Assembly (NCBI GenBank): GCA_017628435.1
Contig: JAGBZE010000001.1
Coordinates: 1 to 7,011, forward strand
Source: Akkermansia sp.
GTDB lineage: Bacteria > Verrucomicrobiota > Verrucomicrobiia > Verrucomicrobiales > Akkermansiaceae
Length of the DNA stretch: 7,011 nt
Reading direction: 5' to 3'
Shown here: piece by piece, positions 1 to 6,360 of the stretch
Numbering within the stretch: position 1 is the stretch's first letter
How the letters are laid out: each line of letters begins with the position of its first letter
The notes under the pieces: generated by a model
Seen by the model: the letters and a program-made list of their open reading frames with translations, nothing else
What the model was told of the DNA's origin: nothing
Databases searched by the model: none
Program-made: the position numbers and the translations under genes

Positions 1-637
1 CGCCCGCCACATCATCACCGAGGAGGAACCCATCGAATTCGTGCACCCCAGCAAGAAGAGCATCATCACCCAGCGTGAAGTGCCCAACAACTGCCCCACT
101 TTCGCCGATGGTCTGCGCGCTTCTTTGCGCGAGGATGCCGATATCGTGCTGGTGGGCGAAATGCGCGACCTGGAGACCATCTCCCTCGCCCTCACTGCGG
201 CAGAGACGGGCCTGCTCGTGTTCGGTACGCTGCACACCAACAACGCCCGCAAGACCGTGGACCGTATCATTGACGTGTTCCCGGCAGAGCAGCAGTCCCA
301 GGCCCGCACCATGCTGGCCGGCTCTCTCCGTGGCGTGGTTGCCCAGCTGCTCATGAAGCGCTGCGACAAGCCCGGACGCGTGGCGGTGAACGAAATCCTC
401 TTTGCCACTCCGGCTGTGAGCGCTATCATCCGCGAAGGTGCCACCCAGAAGCTGGCAGACGTTATCACCGGCGGCAAGGGGCTCGGCATGCAGTTTATGG
501 ACGATGCCATCTGGCAGAAGCTCCAGCAGGGCCTTGTCTCCCCCGAGGAGGCTTACATGAAGGCCATCGACAAGGCCCGTTTCAAGAACTTCCTGCCCAA
601 GGAACTTCAGAATATGGCCAACGCCGGCGGGGCATAA
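1..637 (+). CDS. pilT: PilT-type type IV pilus retraction ATPase, C-terminal part (5' end outside window)
   Basis: This is a hexameric secretion-superfamily ATPase of the inner-membrane base of type IV pili; PilT powers pilus retraction and twitching motility. The first complete codon is at 2 and 211 residues are visible. In order, the sequence shows the Asp-box region (ITEEEPIEFVH, near the left edge), a stretch with conserved arginines (QREV, GLRASLRED), the Walker B motif VLVGEMRDLET, the His box FGTLHTNNA, and a PilT-like C-terminal domain with VFPAEQQSQARTMLAGSL and AVSAIIRE, which corresponds to the retraction motif AIRNLIRE of PilT. The N-terminal PAS-like domain and Walker A lie to the left of the window. 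There is no tetracysteine zinc motif as in PilB/GspE, so an assembly ATPase is unlikely. PilU or another PilT paralogue cannot be excluded. The gene ends with TAA at 635-637 and a strong terminator follows 36 bases later, so it is the last gene of its transcript. Confidence 0.9.
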   Translation, partial: ARHIITEEEPIEFVHPSKKSIITQREVPNNCPTFADGLRASLREDADIVLVGEMRDLETISLALTAAETGLLVFGTLHTNNARKTVDRIIDVFPAEQQSQARTMLAGSLRGVVAQLLMKRCDKPGRVAVNEILFATPAVSAIIREGATQKLADVITGGKGLGMQFMDDAIWQKLQQGLVSPEEAYMKAIDKARFKNFLPKELQNMANAGGA

Positions 638-672
638 GGTTCCCGTTGAAACTATCTCCATTTAATTATCTC

Positions 673-711
673 GCCGTGCATCGGGAAACTCCTTCCCGGT
701 GCACGGCTTTT
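673..711 (+). terminator. Rho-independent terminator of pilT
   Basis: A long hairpin is formed by 673-687 and 693-707: an 8-bp outer stem (GCCGTGCA/TGCACGGC), one T-G pair, and a 6-bp inner stem (CGGGAA/TTCCCG) around a 5-nt loop. It is followed at once by TTTT (708-711). It lies 36 bases after the pilT stop codon on the same strand. Confidence 0.93.
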
Positions 712-780
712 CAGTGCTTATGTGGGGAGAATGAAGGATGAAGAATACGTGGTGGCATAATTACGAGCGGCCCTCCAAAT

Positions 781-944
781 CGGACTTTGGCGAGCCGACC
801 TGTCTCGGCGTAGACATCAGGTCGAAGACGGAAGGCGAGCGGAATTTAGAGCCCGGAGGGCGGTACTTTTCATAGCCCAAGGCGTAAGCCTTGGGTTAGG
901 AACAAAAATAACCGGAACCCCGAACAAAGTGAGTGGGTGGCAGA
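781..944 (+). repeat. Composite structured repeat unit, copy A
   Basis: This copy is related to copy B (1003-1132) in inverted orientation. Shared blocks, in order: an outer end (781-796, 14/16 matches to 1132-1117); a conserved core (832-862, 29/31 matches to 1115-1085, including a 20-base exact match at 832-851); a 10-nt spacer of equal length; a hairpin at 873-898 (stem CCCAAGGC/GCCTTGGG, loop GTAA, with three further outer pairs); an A-rich linker ending in CGGAACCCC (913-921); and an end block GGGTGGCAGA (935-944). Copy A alone carries a 35-nt insertion (797-831) that can fold, with GACC/GGTC and TGTCT/AGACA pairing around a bulge. No coding potential is seen. The GTAG-like sequence next to a palindrome recalls REP elements, but no RAYT transposase gene lies in the window. 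The family's name and copy number are unknown to me. Confidence 0.75.
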
Positions 945-1002
945 TTTCCAATGCGCTACGTTCTGTAAACTGCTTTTAATTGTAGACAAAGGCTTTATGC
1001 AT

Positions 1003-1132
1003 TCTGCCACCCCGCCAGCCGGCGGGGTTCCGTTCATTATTTTTCCAGGTACCCAGAGCTGACGCTCTGGGCTACGGGATGTGTCGCCCTTCGGACTCTA
1101 AATTCCGCTCGCCTTTGGCTCGCAAAAGTCTG
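1003..1132 (-). repeat. Composite structured repeat unit, copy B (inverted)
   Basis: Read on the minus strand, this copy follows the same order as copy A: outer end (1132-1117), conserved core (1115-1085), 10-nt spacer, main hairpin (1074-1049, stem CCCAGAGC/GCTCTGGG, loop GTCA), A-rich linker, CGGAACCCC (1032-1024), and end block GGGTGGCAGA (1012-1003). It lacks the 35-nt foldable insertion of copy A. Unlike copy A, it has a second perfect hairpin near the inner end: 1009-1016 pairs with 1021-1028 (ACCCCGCC/GGCGGGGT) around a 4-nt loop. The two inner ends face each other across 58 bp, so the two copies together form a large imperfect inverted repeat that could form a cruciform in DNA or a long hairpin in read-through RNA. 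Confidence 0.75.
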
Positions 1133-1200
1133 ATTTATCAATTTGCTACAAGGATTACTTTCCCCAGAAAGCAAAACTTTCCGCTAATTGTTCCAACGCG

Positions 1201-1235
1201 TAATGAAGAATGAAAACCCGCGCGGGGGTGCGGGT
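1201..1235 (-). terminator. Probable Rho-independent terminator of rpoN
   Basis: On the minus strand, directly after the rpoN stop codon, a 6-bp stem (ACCCGC at 1235-1230 with GCGGGT at 1221-1216) encloses an 8-nt C-rich loop and runs into TTTTCATTCTTCATT. The stem is short and the T tract is interrupted, so this is a moderate prediction. Position and orientation fit the end of the nrdA-nrdB-rpoN gene run. Confidence 0.5.
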
Positions 1236-1241
1236 GAGGTA

Positions 1242-2558
1242 TTATTTTCTCCGCTGGCTGGCGGGAAGAATCCTGAGTAAATCACGGTATTTGGCGATGG
1301 TGCGGCGGGCAATGGTGATGCCTTCCTGCGACAGTTGAAGCTCCAGGGCGGCATCGGAGAGCGGGCGGCGCGGGTCTTCTGCAGCAATGAGCTCGCGGAT
1401 GCGCGCCTGGACTGCCTCCGGGGAGATGCTGCCGGTGTTTCCGGCGGGCAGGGCAGCGGTGAAGAAGTGGCGCAGCTCGAAAACGCCCCGGCTGCATTGC
1501 AGGAACTTGCCATTCACCGCGCGGGAGACGGTGGAGATATGCAGCCCGGTGGCATCGGCCACCTGTTCCATGCGCAGCGGAACCATGGCGGCGGGGCCAT
1601 GCAGGAAAAAGTCGCGCTGGTGCTGCACGATTTCGTTTGCCACCAGGAGAATGGTTTTCTGGCGGTCGGCAATGGCTTTGATGAGTTCCCGCCCCTCGCT
1701 GAAGCAGCGGGAAAGATAGCGGCGCACCTCCGGTTTGTCCGCTTGCTCGGCCATCATTTCGCGGTATTCGGCAGAGAGCGCCAGCCGGGGGATGTTCGCA
1801 TCGGTGAGGGCGATTTCCGGTTCACCCTCCTCATTGAGGAAGACCACCAAATCAGGGGTGATGGCAGCGTTTGTATCGCGCTGGAAGGCGCTGCCGGGGT
1901 CGGGGTTCAGCTGGGCAATGCGGCGGGCGGCACCGGCCACGGCGGGTTCAGGGACTCCCAAAGCCTGGGCTGCCTCGGTGTAGCGGTGCTGCACCAGGTC
2001 GTTCCAGCGGGATTCGAGCAGCTGCATGGCCAGGCCGGCTTCCTCGCCCTCGCGGCGGAGTTGCAGGATGAGACTCTCTCGTAAATCAGAGGCGCCCACA
2101 CCGGCGGGGTCGAGGTCCTGCACGGCTTGCAGCGCTTTGCTCAACTGGCTGCTGCTCCACCCATGCCGGGTGGCGATATCTGCCGGAGATTCGCTGAAAT
2201 ACCCGCGCTCGTCCAGGTTCTGCACCAGCAGCAGGGCAGCGGACTCCACCCTGGCGGGCAGGGCGCTGCGGTGAATTTGTTCCTCCAGGTGGGCCATGAG
2301 GCTGGGCGCCTCGGTGAGGGAATCGAGCAGGTAATCATGCCGTCGGGCTGCGGCTGTATCGGGTGCAGAGAACTCGGGAATATCCTCCTCCTGTTCCTGC
2401 GGGGGCAGTTCCTCCAGGGCCGGGTTTGCGGCCAGCGCCTGGGTGACCTGCGTGCGCAGTTCCATATTGGTGGCTTGCAGGGTGCGCATGAACTGCTGCA
2501 TGGCGGCGGTGGCCACCATGCTCTGCTTCATGCCCTGCTGCATCCCTGCGCTGCTCAT
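1242..2558 (-). CDS. rpoN: RNA polymerase sigma-54 factor (RpoN)
   Basis: This alternative sigma factor directs RNA polymerase to -24/-12 promoters that need AAA+ enhancer-binding activators. From the chosen ATG (2556-2558) the protein has 438 residues, normal for the family. It shows region I (about 1-50, MQQFMRTLQATNMELRTQV then ALAANPALEE), a short acidic region II (EEQEQ/EED-like, about 50-65), the core-binding domain (about 80-270, including NLDERGYF and DLDPAGVGASDLRE), the helix-turn-helix (about 329-358, MEQVADATGLHISTVSRAV then QCSRGVFELRHFF), and the signature RpoN box ARRTIAKYRD (417-426). The frame stays open up to an ATG at 2637-2639, but those 27 extra codons look unlike any sigma-54, and that ATG lies inside an inverted repeat. 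ATGs at 2541-2543 and 2529-2531 are also possible starts. Region I is unusually rich in methionine. It lies 84 bases after nrdB on the same strand and may be co-transcribed. Confidence 0.93.
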   Translation of the reverse strand: MSSAGMQQGMKQSMVATAAMQQFMRTLQATNMELRTQVTQALAANPALEELPPQEQEEDIPEFSAPDTAAARRHDYLLDSLTEAPSLMAHLEEQIHRSALPARVESAALLLVQNLDERGYFSESPADIATRHGWSSSQLSKALQAVQDLDPAGVGASDLRESLILQLRREGEEAGLAMQLLESRWNDLVQHRYTEAAQALGVPEPAVAGAARRIAQLNPDPGSAFQRDTNAAITPDLVVFLNEEGEPEIALTDANIPRLALSAEYREMMAEQADKPEVRRYLSRCFSEGRELIKAIADRQKTILLVANEIVQHQRDFFLHGPAAMVPLRMEQVADATGLHISTVSRAVNGKFLQCSRGVFELRHFFTAALPAGNTGSISPEAVQARIRELIAAEDPRRPLSDAALELQLSQEGITIARRTIAKYRDLLRILPASQRRK

Positions 2559-2567
2559 GCTGCCTGA

Positions 2568-2596
2568 GTTGTAGCAGATTGACTCCGGTCTTTCAA
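2568..2596 (-). promoter_or_regulatory. Weak candidate sigma70 promoter for rpoN
   Basis: On the minus strand TTGAAA (2596-2591, 5/6 to the -35 consensus) is followed after 17 bp by TACAAC (2573-2568, 4/6 to the -10 consensus). A transcript from it would start only a few bases before the ATG at 2558, giving an almost leaderless rpoN mRNA, or would serve the downstream ATGs. It could equally be a chance match, with rpoN transcribed from the nrdA promoter. Confidence 0.35.
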
Positions 2597-2615
2597 GCCT
2601 GAGTCGCGGCATATG

Positions 2616-2640
2616 AATGCAGATTTCAGAACTCTGCATT
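2616..2640. repeat. Inverted repeat between nrdB and rpoN
   Basis: Perfect 8-bp arms AATGCAGA (2616-2623) and TCTGCATT (2633-2640) enclose 9 bases and begin 2 bases after the nrdB stop codon. No T tract follows on either strand, so it is not a classical terminator. It may stabilise the nrdB mRNA end, serve as a protein-binding site, or be fortuitous. Confidence 0.55.
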
Positions 2641-2642
2641 CC

Positions 2643-3686
2643 TCACAGGTCATCCACTAGCGAGGTGCTTTTGGCGTAGGCCGTGCTGCGGGCCTCGAAG
2701 AAGTCGGTCTTGATGAGGTTGGCGTTGCTGTACTGGGTTACCCAGGTGCAGGAAGCAGGCTCGGTTTCGTGGCCGGGGTAGATGGGGGCGAAGCCGAGGT
2801 CCTGGCAGCGGCGGTTGGCCAGGTAGCGGATATAGTCGCGTATCATGTCTGTGGTAAGCCCGGGAATATCATCGCCGATGACATAGCAGCCCCAGGCGAT
2901 TTCCTGCTCGGCGCCCTCACGAATCATGCTGCGGTATTCCTCCACCTTTTCCTCGGTGAAAAGCTGAGGCTCCTCGCGCTGAAGCTCACGGATGATGTTG
3001 CGGAAGAGCCACAGGTGGGTGCTTTCATCGCGGTTAATGTAGCGGATTTCCTGCGCGCTGCCGGGCATCTTGTTGTTGCGGCCCAGGTTGTAGAAGAACA
3101 TGAAGCCGCTGTAGAAATACACACCCTCCAGAATGAAATTGGCCACCAGCGTGCGGGCAAAATTCTCCGGCGTGCGGTTCTGCTGGAACTCGTTGTACAG
3201 ATTGCCGATGAAAGTGTTGCGGCGCAGCAGGTGCTCATCATTCCTCCACTGGTAGAGCACCTCGGTGCGCTGCTGCGGCTCGCAGATGGTATCGAGCATG
3301 TAGCTGTAGCTCTGGCTGTGCACGGCCTCCTGAAAGGCCTGGATGCAGAGGCAGAGGTTTACCTCATTGGCAGTGATGTATTCCCCCACGGAGGGGAGAT
3401 TGGCGGTCTGGATGCTGTCCAGAAACACGAGGAAGGACAGTATCTTATCGAAGGCGCGGCGCTCCGCCGGGCTCAGGCGGGTGTAGTCGCGCACATCGGC
3501 CGAGAGGTTGATTTCCTCGGGGATCCAGAAATTGTTCATGGCCTGGCGGTACCACTGGCTCACCCAGGCGTATTTCATGTTGTTGAAATCGTTGAGGTTG
3601 GTGGTGTTGCCATTGATGATGCGGCGGGCGAGTACATCGGAGTCGCCCTGCGGGTTGAACAGCGGTCTGCGGGTCAGCTTGCACAT
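2643..3686 (-). CDS. nrdB: Ribonucleoside-diphosphate reductase class Ia, beta subunit
   Basis: This subunit houses the di-iron tyrosyl-radical cofactor that starts ribonucleotide reduction in NrdA. The 347 residues contain the full set of expected metal ligands by family alignment: D90 (FLDSIQ), E120 and H123 (AFQEAVHSQSY), E187 (ILEGVYFY), E221 and H224 (RDESTHL). The radical tyrosine is present as Y127, four residues after H123, so this is not the chlamydial class Ic type that has Phe there. The C-terminal tail (about 329-347, FFEARSTAYAKSTSLVDDL) is the expected peptide for docking to the alpha subunit. The ATG at 3684-3686 lies inside the end of nrdA (13-base overlap), which suggests translational coupling; upstream there is only an A/G-rich stretch as a possible ribosome site. 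The gene ends with TGA at 2643-2645. Confidence 0.97.
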   Translation of the reverse strand: MCKLTRRPLFNPQGDSDVLARRIINGNTTNLNDFNNMKYAWVSQWYRQAMNNFWIPEEINLSADVRDYTRLSPAERRAFDKILSFLVFLDSIQTANLPSVGEYITANEVNLCLCIQAFQEAVHSQSYSYMLDTICEPQQRTEVLYQWRNDEHLLRRNTFIGNLYNEFQQNRTPENFARTLVANFILEGVYFYSGFMFFYNLGRNNKMPGSAQEIRYINRDESTHLWLFRNIIRELQREEPQLFTEEKVEEYRSMIREGAEQEIAWGCYVIGDDIPGLTTDMIRDYIRYLANRRCQDLGFAPIYPGHETEPASCTWVTQYSNANLIKTDFFEARSTAYAKSTSLVDDL

Positions 3687-6199
3687 AATTCACATTCTTC
3701 TACTTCTAAACTTTTGGAGCGGATATAATAGATGGTTTTCACGCCGCATTCCCAGGCGAGGATATACAGGTTGAGAATCTGGCGCAGGGTGTATTCATGG
3801 GTAATGTAGAGGTTCATGCTCTGCGCCTGGTCGATGTGGCGCTGGCGCACGCCTGCGGCGCGCACGGACCAGCGCTGGTCGATGTGGTGGGCGTTTTTGT
3901 AGAGCCAGAGGGTGCGGAGCGTCAGCTCCGGGGCCACGCGGGGCATGAGCCCGCTCTTCTTTTCCTCCAGGAAGAAGAGTTTCATGACCGGGTCGATACC
4001 GGCGGTTGTGCCGGCGATGATGCTGGTGCTGCTGGTGGGAGCCACGGCGAGCAGCCAGGCATTTCGCAGCCCGTGGGTGGCCACGCGCTGGCGAAGCGCC
4101 TGCCACTGCGGGCTGGTGTAGCCCCGGCGGTCGAAATAGGCGCCGGTCTGCCACTCGCTGCCGGTGAAGTGGGAGTAGGCTCCCTTTTCCTGCGCCGTGG
4201 CGCAGCTGGCCTCGATGGCGGCGTAGTTTATCTGCTCGAACAGCTGGTCGGCAAAGTCCAGGTGCTCCTGGGTTTCCCAGTGCAGTCCCAGGCGGGCGAG
4301 CATATGGTGGTAGCCGCTTACGCCCAGGCCGATGGGACGGTAGGCGCGGTTGGTGATTTCGGCATAGGGCAGGGGATAGAAGTTCAGGTCTATCACGTTA
4401 TCCAGCGCACGCACGGCGCTGCGGGTGATTTCGGCCACTTCCTCCGGGTTCTGTACATCGATGCGGCCCAGGGAAAGGCTGGCCAGGTTGCAGACCACGA
4501 AATTGCCCGGGCGTGTGGTGCTGACCACCACGGTCTCACCGTTCACTGTGGTGGTCACCTGGCTCACGGATTCGATGGCGCTCATGTTCTGGGCAATTTC
4601 GGTGCAGAGGTTGCTGCAGTAGATGATGCCGCAGTGTTTGTTCGGGTTGGCGCGGTTCACGAGGTCGCGGTTGAAGGCAAAGGGTGTGCCGGTCTCCACT
4701 GCGCTCTTCAGGATAAGGCGCACGATATCTTTGATGGGCACCACGCGCTTGCTGATGCGGGAATCGGCCACGCAGCTCAGGTAGCGTTCCTCCCATTCCT
4801 CGCCATAGCTGTCTTCCAGGGCATAGCCTTTGATGCTCTGTATCTCGTGCGGGCACATCATGTACCAGTCGCCCTCGATATTGTCGCGTGCCTGCTGCCA
4901 GAAATAGTCCGGGTAGCACACGGCGGGGAACACATCGTGCGCTTTCAGTCGGTCGTCGCCATTATTGGTGCGGATGGACAGGAACTCGGGCAAATCCCGG
5001 TGCCAGGCATCCAGGTACACCGCCACGGCGCCCTGCCGCACGCCCAGCTGATCCACCGCCACGGCGGTGTCATTGGCCAGGCGAATCCAGCGGATGACTC
5101 CGCCTGCCGCCCCGGGGAACCCGCGGATGGCGCTGCCGCTGGCGCGTACCTTGCCGAGGTAGAGCCCCATGCCGCCGCCGTATTTGCTTACCTGGGCAAA
5201 GTTGTCGATGCTGCGGTAAATGCCCTCCAGACTGTCCGGCACGGTATCAATGAAGCAGGAGGAAAGCTGGTGGAAGGGTTTGCGGGCATTGGCCAGGGTA
5301 GGGGTGGCCATGGTGACCTTCAACGTGCTGAGCATATCGTAGAAGCGCCTCACCCATTCGCTGCGGTTCTGCTGTTCGTTCATGGCCAGGTGCAGCGCGA
5401 TGCCCAGGAACATTTCCTGTGGGCTTTCCAGCACGCGCCCGGCGTGGGTGCGGATGAGGTAGCGCCCGTGCAGCAGCTCCAGCCCGGAGTAGTTGAGCAG
5501 TTTATCACGCTCCGGGCAGAGGATTTGCTCGAATGCGTCAATTTCCGCCTTGCTGTAGTGGGCCAGAATGTAGCTGCCGTATACGCCCTGTTTGGTCAGG
5601 TGGGTGATTTTATCGTGCAGGCAGGTGATACCGGCCTCGGCCTCGTAGCGGGCCAGTTGGCTGCGGAATCGCAGCAGCCAGAAGCGCGCGGCTATCATTT
5701 CCCAGGCGGGGGCATCGCGGGTGGTGAGCTCTGCTGCGGCGCGGGTGAGGGCTGCCAGGGCCTTCTCGTCGTTCCCTTCGCCACGGTAGTGGCTTTGGAA
5801 GCGGGCGGTGAGCAGGTGCAGGTCGTATTCCTCGCCGGCGAATTCGTGCTGCAGCTGCTTGAGCTCAGCATCAGCGGCGCTGCGGTTCTGCAGGTGGGCC
5901 AGCACCTGCTCCCGGGCACGCCGGGCGCGGCTGTGCTCATTCCGGTACAGAATGAATCGCTTGGCTGCCTCGTACAGTCCGGCGGTCATCAGGCATTCTT
6001 CCACCTGGTCCTGAATGCGCTCCACGGCAATGCCGTCGCCGCCGTGGCTGAACAGCTTCTTCTCCACTTCTTCTGCAAGAGCCAGTGCGTGCTCCTGTGC
6101 ATTGCTAATGCCTGCGCTGCTACAGGCCAGGTAGATGACCCGCTCTATCTTGCTCCGCTCGTATTCTGCGGTCTGTCCGTTCCGTTTCCGTATTTTCAT
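3674..6199 (-). CDS. nrdA: Ribonucleoside-diphosphate reductase class Ia, alpha subunit
   Basis: This is the large catalytic subunit, which reduces ribonucleoside diphosphates to deoxyribonucleotides in the cytoplasm. Its 841 residues show an N-terminal ATP-cone (about 1-90, KRNGQTAEYERSKIERVIYLA), the activity-control site. The ten-stranded barrel carries the first redox cysteine C315 (LSSCFIDT), the active-site set N530/C532/E534 (NLCTEI) with C532 as the thiyl-radical residue, the second redox cysteine C570 (FVVCNLASL), the PTSSTSIIAGTTAGIDP loop (721-737), and the radical-transfer pair Y824-Y825 (KTIYYIRSK). The mobile tail ends in C836-E-L-C839, the pair that re-reduces the active site and is itself reduced by thioredoxin or glutaredoxin. 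It starts at the ATG at 6197-6199, just before the ATP-cone, with GGAG only two bases upstream. All key residues are present and no frameshift is seen. Two NrdR-box-like sites precede it. Confidence 0.97.
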   Translation of the reverse strand: MKIRKRNGQTAEYERSKIERVIYLACSSAGISNAQEHALALAEEVEKKLFSHGGDGIAVERIQDQVEECLMTAGLYEAAKRFILYRNEHSRARRAREQVLAHLQNRSAADAELKQLQHEFAGEEYDLHLLTARFQSHYRGEGNDEKALAALTRAAAELTTRDAPAWEMIAARFWLLRFRSQLARYEAEAGITCLHDKITHLTKQGVYGSYILAHYSKAEIDAFEQILCPERDKLLNYSGLELLHGRYLIRTHAGRVLESPQEMFLGIALHLAMNEQQNRSEWVRRFYDMLSTLKVTMATPTLANARKPFHQLSSCFIDTVPDSLEGIYRSIDNFAQVSKYGGGMGLYLGKVRASGSAIRGFPGAAGGVIRWIRLANDTAVAVDQLGVRQGAVAVYLDAWHRDLPEFLSIRTNNGDDRLKAHDVFPAVCYPDYFWQQARDNIEGDWYMMCPHEIQSIKGYALEDSYGEEWEERYLSCVADSRISKRVVPIKDIVRLILKSAVETGTPFAFNRDLVNRANPNKHCGIIYCSNLCTEIAQNMSAIESVSQVTTTVNGETVVVSTTRPGNFVVCNLASLSLGRIDVQNPEEVAEITRSAVRALDNVIDLNFYPLPYAEITNRAYRPIGLGVSGYHHMLARLGLHWETQEHLDFADQLFEQINYAAIEASCATAQEKGAYSHFTGSEWQTGAYFDRRGYTSPQWQALRQRVATHGLRNAWLLAVAPTSSTSIIAGTTAGIDPVMKLFFLEEKKSGLMPRVAPELTLRTLWLYKNAHHIDQRWSVRAAGVRQRHIDQAQSMNLYITHEYTLRQILNLYILAWECGVKTIYYIRSKSLEVEECELCAS

Positions 6200-6203
6200 G
6201 GCT

Positions 6204-6219
6204 CCACTATATCTTGTAT
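6204..6219 (-). promoter_or_regulatory. Putative NrdR box, proximal
   Basis: On the minus strand the 16-mer ATACAAGATATAGTGG matches the known NrdR consensus (ACACAATATATAGTGT style) at 13 of 16 positions. It lies between the nrdA -10 element and the start codon and covers the expected early transcribed region and part of the ribosome site. NrdR binding here would repress nrdAB when (d)ATP is high. No nrdR gene is in the window. Confidence 0.6.
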
Positions 6220-6229
6220 GTATGCCTGC

Positions 6230-6257
6230 ATTTTATAACCATATCTTCTAAAGTCAA
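6230..6257 (-). promoter_or_regulatory. Sigma70-type promoter of nrdA-nrdB
   Basis: On the minus strand TTGACT (6257-6252, 5/6 to consensus) is followed after 16 bp by TAAAAT (6235-6230, 5/6). Transcription would start near 6223, giving a leader of roughly 23 bases. The spacer coincides exactly with the distal NrdR-like site, and the upstream DNA is AT-rich. Confidence 0.65.
6236..6251 (-). promoter_or_regulatory. Putative NrdR box, distal
   Basis: On the minus strand TTAGAAGATATGGTTA shares the AAGATAT-x-GT core with the proximal site exactly 32 bp away, about three helical turns, the usual geometry of paired NrdR boxes. Alone it matches the general consensus at only 9 of 16 positions, so its support comes mainly from spacing, likeness to the proximal site, and its place within the promoter spacer. 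Confidence 0.45.
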
Positions 6258-6360
6258 GTAAAATGGTAGGATAAAACAAAAATATTTCCTATCTTTGTGG
6301 TAGTGCTTGCGAAAATAGCATCAGCCGATGAGGAATAGAAGGCTTGAGTAGCAAGCAAAT

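Larger units (their letters stand above)
638..1241. other. Gene-free convergent intergenic region
   Basis: This 604-base stretch lies between the convergent pilT and rpoN genes. I find no credible coding sequence on either strand. It holds the pilT terminator (673-711), an unremarkable spacer (712-780), a plus-oriented composite repeat unit (781-944), a 58-bp centre without recognisable features (945-1002), a minus-oriented copy of the repeat (1003-1132), an AT-richer unremarkable stretch (1133-1200), and a probable rpoN terminator (1201-1235). Because both flanking genes end here, the region is a tolerant place for dispersed repeats. Confidence 0.75.

Noticed and set aside
938..955. TGGCAG followed by ATGC as a sigma-54 (-24/-12) promoter
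   Set aside because: Spacing and the -12 element do not fit, and the TGGCAG belongs to the end block of the repeat, found again in copy B.
781..1132. CRISPR array or IS element in the pilT-rpoN gap
   Set aside because: There are only two inverted, unequal units and no regular spacers, and no transposase frame is present.
1335..2084. A 249-codon open frame antisense to rpoN
   Set aside because: It is opposite the conserved sigma-54 domains, is low in complexity and has no recognisable motif.
2616..2640. Inverted repeat after nrdB as a terminator
   Set aside because: No T tract follows on either strand, so it is listed only as an inverted repeat.
2643..3686. Class Ic (chlamydial, Mn/Fe, tyrosine-less) NrdB
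   Set aside because: The radical position is Tyr (Y127) and the first ligand is Asp in DSIQ, as in class Ia.
2769..3728. A 319-codon open frame antisense to nrdB
   Set aside because: Same reasoning: nrdB on the other strand is complete with all metal ligands and the radical tyrosine.
3797..6238. An 813-codon open frame antisense to nrdA
   Set aside because: It lies opposite an intact nrdA with all catalytic residues, its translation resembles no family, and long antisense frames arise from GC-rich codon bias.
6342..6356. Small hairpin GCTTG/CAAGC downstream of the tRNA-Cys terminator
   Set aside because: Only 5 bp with no T tract; likely chance.
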